From Enterococcus_C asini_A (GTDB taxonomy: Bacteria > Bacillota > Bacilli > Lactobacillales > Enterococcaceae), in assembly GCF_031928785.1 (NCBI RefSeq), contig NZ_JARQAL010000008.1: a stretch of DNA of 64,000 nucleotides. One strand, written 5' to 3'. Within the stretch, counting starts at the first letter, position 1. Each line of letters begins with the position of its first letter. Below the pieces are notes generated by a model that saw only the letters and a program-made list of their open reading frames with translations, made no database searches and had not been told where the DNA came from. The translations under genes and the position numbers were made by a program. Shown here piece by piece: positions 62,393 to 64,000 of this stretch.

Positions 62393-63013
62393 ATGATTAG
62401 TACAGTAACAGGTAAATTTGTTATGCTGGTATTATCTATCGCCACATTAGCAACAGTCGTTGTTCCATCAGCTACTTCAGTTGCTTATGCTGCAGAAAAA
62501 AATGATGAATCTCCTGCTATATCTGAACAAATAGATTTGAAAGAAAATGATATTTATGAAATTTCTACAATTACTGATGATTATCAAAACGCTAATCTGG
62601 AAGCTGACATTGCAAGTATGGATAATGATGAGAAGGAACGCTTTTTGCGTGGACTTCAAGCAGCTGATGATTACATTGATAACCAAGTCAGAAGTAACGC
62701 ACAGCTTCGAGCTTTTGGTATTGCCAATTGGATTGTCGCTGGGGCATCAAATGTTGCGTTCTCAGCATTGTGTGGTGGAACTGGAGTTATAACTCTAGTT
62801 AAATATATTGCTAAACATGGTGTTAAAGCTGCCAAATCAATGATTGTTTCAGTTGCTAAGAAGTGGGTTGCTATCAAGGTGGCAAATACGGTTGCTGGGT
62901 ATATTGTGGGTGCTTTGAAGGGTTTCTTATCCTTTAGCATTGGGGATTGTGGTGCTAGATTATGGGATAGGATTGATGCATACAAAAATAATGGATACTG
63001 TAATTTGCTTTAA
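62393..63013 (+). CDS. Secreted precursor, bacteriocin-like
   Basis: 206 residues. Sec signal peptide ending SVAYA-A; an acidic pro-region (about 34-105, KNDESPAISEQIDLKENDIYE); then a cationic, Gly/Ala/Val-rich C-terminal domain of about 100 residues (FGIANWIVAGASNVAFSALC, HGVKAAKSMIVSVAKKWVA) with three Cys (ALCGG, GDCGA, GYCNL). This pro-region/amphipathic layout resembles processed bacteriocins such as EntV. CAAGGAGTG precedes ATG 62393; upstream codons in frame overlap the ribosome binding site. Family not recognised. Confidence 0.7.
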   Translation: MISTVTGKFVMLVLSIATLATVVVPSATSVAYAAEKNDESPAISEQIDLKENDIYEISTITDDYQNANLEADIASMDNDEKERFLRGLQAADDYIDNQVRSNAQLRAFGIANWIVAGASNVAFSALCGGTGVITLVKYIAKHGVKAAKSMIVSVAKKWVAIKVANTVAGYIVGALKGFLSFSIGDCGARLWDRIDAYKNNGYCNLL

Positions 63014-63082
63014 GAGTTGAACTATAATCAGTGTAGAACTTAGAGATTATTTGTATTTTTCTGTAAGAAAGGTGATCAAACT

Positions 63083-63268
63083 ATGAAAGTAAAGCGCTAT
63101 GTAATATGCATCGTTATTCTTGTTGCAGTTTTTTCTATCCCATTCATCGAAAGCTATATTGCTGAAAGATGGGGTTGGCAAATTGGAAAAATATTTGTAG
63201 TACTTGAAATCATAGTTGCGATCATCATAATAAAGATTTTTAGTGGCAAAAACTCTAATAGCATGTAA
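63083..63268 (+). CDS. Small membrane peptide, immunity candidate
   Basis: 61 residues, two membrane helices (VICIVILVAVFSIPFI; IFVVLEIIVAIIIIKIF), basic ends. AAAGGTGATCAAACT precedes the ATG. Small two-helix peptides beside bacteriocin precursors often confer immunity; inferred by position. Confidence 0.6.
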   Translation: MKVKRYVICIVILVAVFSIPFIESYIAERWGWQIGKIFVVLEIIVAIIIIKIFSGKNSNSM

Positions 63269-63322
63269 AATTATCAATTATGGAGTAAAGAGTGTCAAAA
63301 GGCTAACAAGACCCTAAAGAAA

Positions 63323-63541
63323 ATGAAATTGAATACTGAGATAGAAATTAGCTATTGGAATACCGATAAAGCAAGAGAAGACGCAGAAAAATTAGGTGAT
63401 ATTTTAACTAAATTGGATGTAGCTGCCGTGCCAGCAATGTTAAAGGTGATTGATGGTGAAGTAGAAAGAAGTATAATTGGAGTGGACAGTGAAAATGAGT
63501 TTGTTAAGGAGGTTAGTGACCTTGTTAAAAGGGAAGAATAA
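63323..63541 (+). CDS. Thioredoxin-like bacteriocin accessory fragment
   Basis: 72 residues. The cis-Pro strand VAAVPAMLKVIDGEVERSIIGV is thioredoxin-like. The frame is open 18 codons upstream and reads WSKECQKANKTLKKM, resembling an active-site region with only one Cys of the usual C-x-x-C, but has no start codon before a TAA at 63266. The ATG at 63323 has no ribosome binding site. Probably a 5'-truncated bacteriocin accessory (Bta/PedC-like) gene. Confidence 0.55.
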   Translation: MKLNTEIEISYWNTDKAREDAEKLGDILTKLDVAAVPAMLKVIDGEVERSIIGVDSENEFVKEVSDLVKREE

Positions 63542-63752
63542 AAGTTATGTGCTGCTTCCTTGTCTGGGAATATTCGCTAAAATAATAAAGCTTTTTTGCT
63601 CGTATATTTTGGATATTCAACATGGGATATTTTTTGATGTAATCTCATTTATATCTGAATACGGATTTATTATTGGAATGCTGTTTCTAATGCTTCTATA
63701 CGTTGGAGAGAATAGTAGTGACAATCCATTTATCCATAACAAAGTCGAATAA
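63522..63752 (+). CDS. Small membrane protein, immunity candidate
   Basis: 76 residues from TTG 63522, nine bases after AAGGAGG; the open frame starts at 63477. Two hydrophobic helices (SYVLLPCLGIFAKIIKLFC; YGFIIGMLFLMLLYV). Overlaps the thioredoxin-like gene by 20 bp, implying coupling. Function unknown; immunity guessed from context. Confidence 0.6.
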   Translation: MLKGKNKSYVLLPCLGIFAKIIKLFCSYILDIQHGIFFDVISFISEYGFIIGMLFLMLLYVGENSSDNPFIHNKVE

Positions 63753-63778
63753 TTCTGTATGTATTTTATTGAAAAGTA

Positions 63779-63815
63779 AGAAGCTTGGGAGATGAATCTC
63801 TTGAGCTTCTTTATT
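63779..63815 (+). terminator. Terminator of the secreted-precursor operon
   Basis: AAGAAGCT..GGGAGAT pairs with ATCTC..AGCTTCTT; T-rich end. From here to 64000 I see no gene. Confidence 0.75.
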
Positions 63816-64000
63816 CGTTATACAATAAATTACTAAAATCTTTTTCTTTAACATCTTTTTTATTGAAGTATATAGAGGATTAAACTATGAGATAATAATA
63901 GTATTCATTAATAGACAATAGACGAGAGTGTAAAATATTTTGTGTAAATGAAAAAATCCATACAAAAAAGGAAGTCGCTTCTGTAGAATAAAGTTAACGA

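Noticed and set aside
1..64000. CRISPR arrays, rRNA or tRNA genes
   Set aside because: No regularly spaced repeats and no tRNA or rRNA signatures noticed on reading; a covariance scan would be needed for certainty.

Overview
The window is a stretch of low-GC Firmicute chromosome that looks like Enterococcus. Trehalose/maltose-type PTS with a GH65 phosphorylase, ispE, a Zur-controlled adcACB set, purR, glmU, prs, an mgl galactose importer and a CstR persulfide operon all fit Lactobacillales, and most genes have strong AGGAG-type ribosome binding sites. I cannot fix the species from sequence alone.

Layout. 1-5.4 kb: disaccharide PTS (EIIBCA) divergent from a GH65 phosphorylase and beta-phosphoglucomutase, a phosphorolytic disaccharide-6-phosphate pathway. 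5.4-7.9 kb: mini UvrC-like GIY-YIG protein, Hsp20, ispE. 8.0-16.4 kb: an AT-richer catabolic island: LacI regulator, sugar-binding lipoprotein, two permeases (no ATPase), a GH91 difructose-anhydride hydrolase, GH32 fructosidase and fructokinase. Together they form a complete intracellular route difructose anhydride -> inulobiose -> fructose -> fructose-6-P. 16.4-22.7 kb: zinc importer with two Zur boxes, purR, glmU, prs. 22.8-33.7 kb: mglBAC, an AraC-type response regulator, a YesM-type histidine kinase, an anchored sugar-binding protein, and a second MglB-like lipoprotein gene split by a 477-nt group I intron. 33.8-46.4 kb: SPFH/ribbon-helix-helix operon, rhodanese/CoA-persulfide reductase/CstR operon, dus, LUD protein, a two-component system with a secreted Pro/Gln/Thr-rich protein, AraC regulator and short-chain dehydrogenase.

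46.5 kb to the end is a mobile/accessory region. It starts at what reads as the 3' end and terminator of guaA (minus strand), a common island attachment site, followed by tyrosine integrase, DUF3173 protein, MobT-like Rep_trans relaxase, DUF961 protein and an oriT-like hairpin: the core of an integrative mobilizable element. Cargo is bacteriocin-related: an ABC-2 exporter, small secreted proteins, a lactococcin 972-family gene broken by an IS3-family element and framed by 25-bp inverted repeats, the matching MacB-like ATPase and 699-residue membrane protein, and an AgrC/LytTR-type two-component system with a phased direct repeat upstream. Repeats resembling the integrase end recur at 61.62-61.71 kb. 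Beyond lies a broken rgg gene divergent from a 21-codon hydrophobic peptide gene and a secreted bacteriocin-like precursor with immunity-like membrane peptides.

The three most notable items are the group I intron inside a sugar-binding lipoprotein gene, the difructose-anhydride utilisation cluster, and the Rgg/short-peptide/bacteriocin-like locus in the mobile region.
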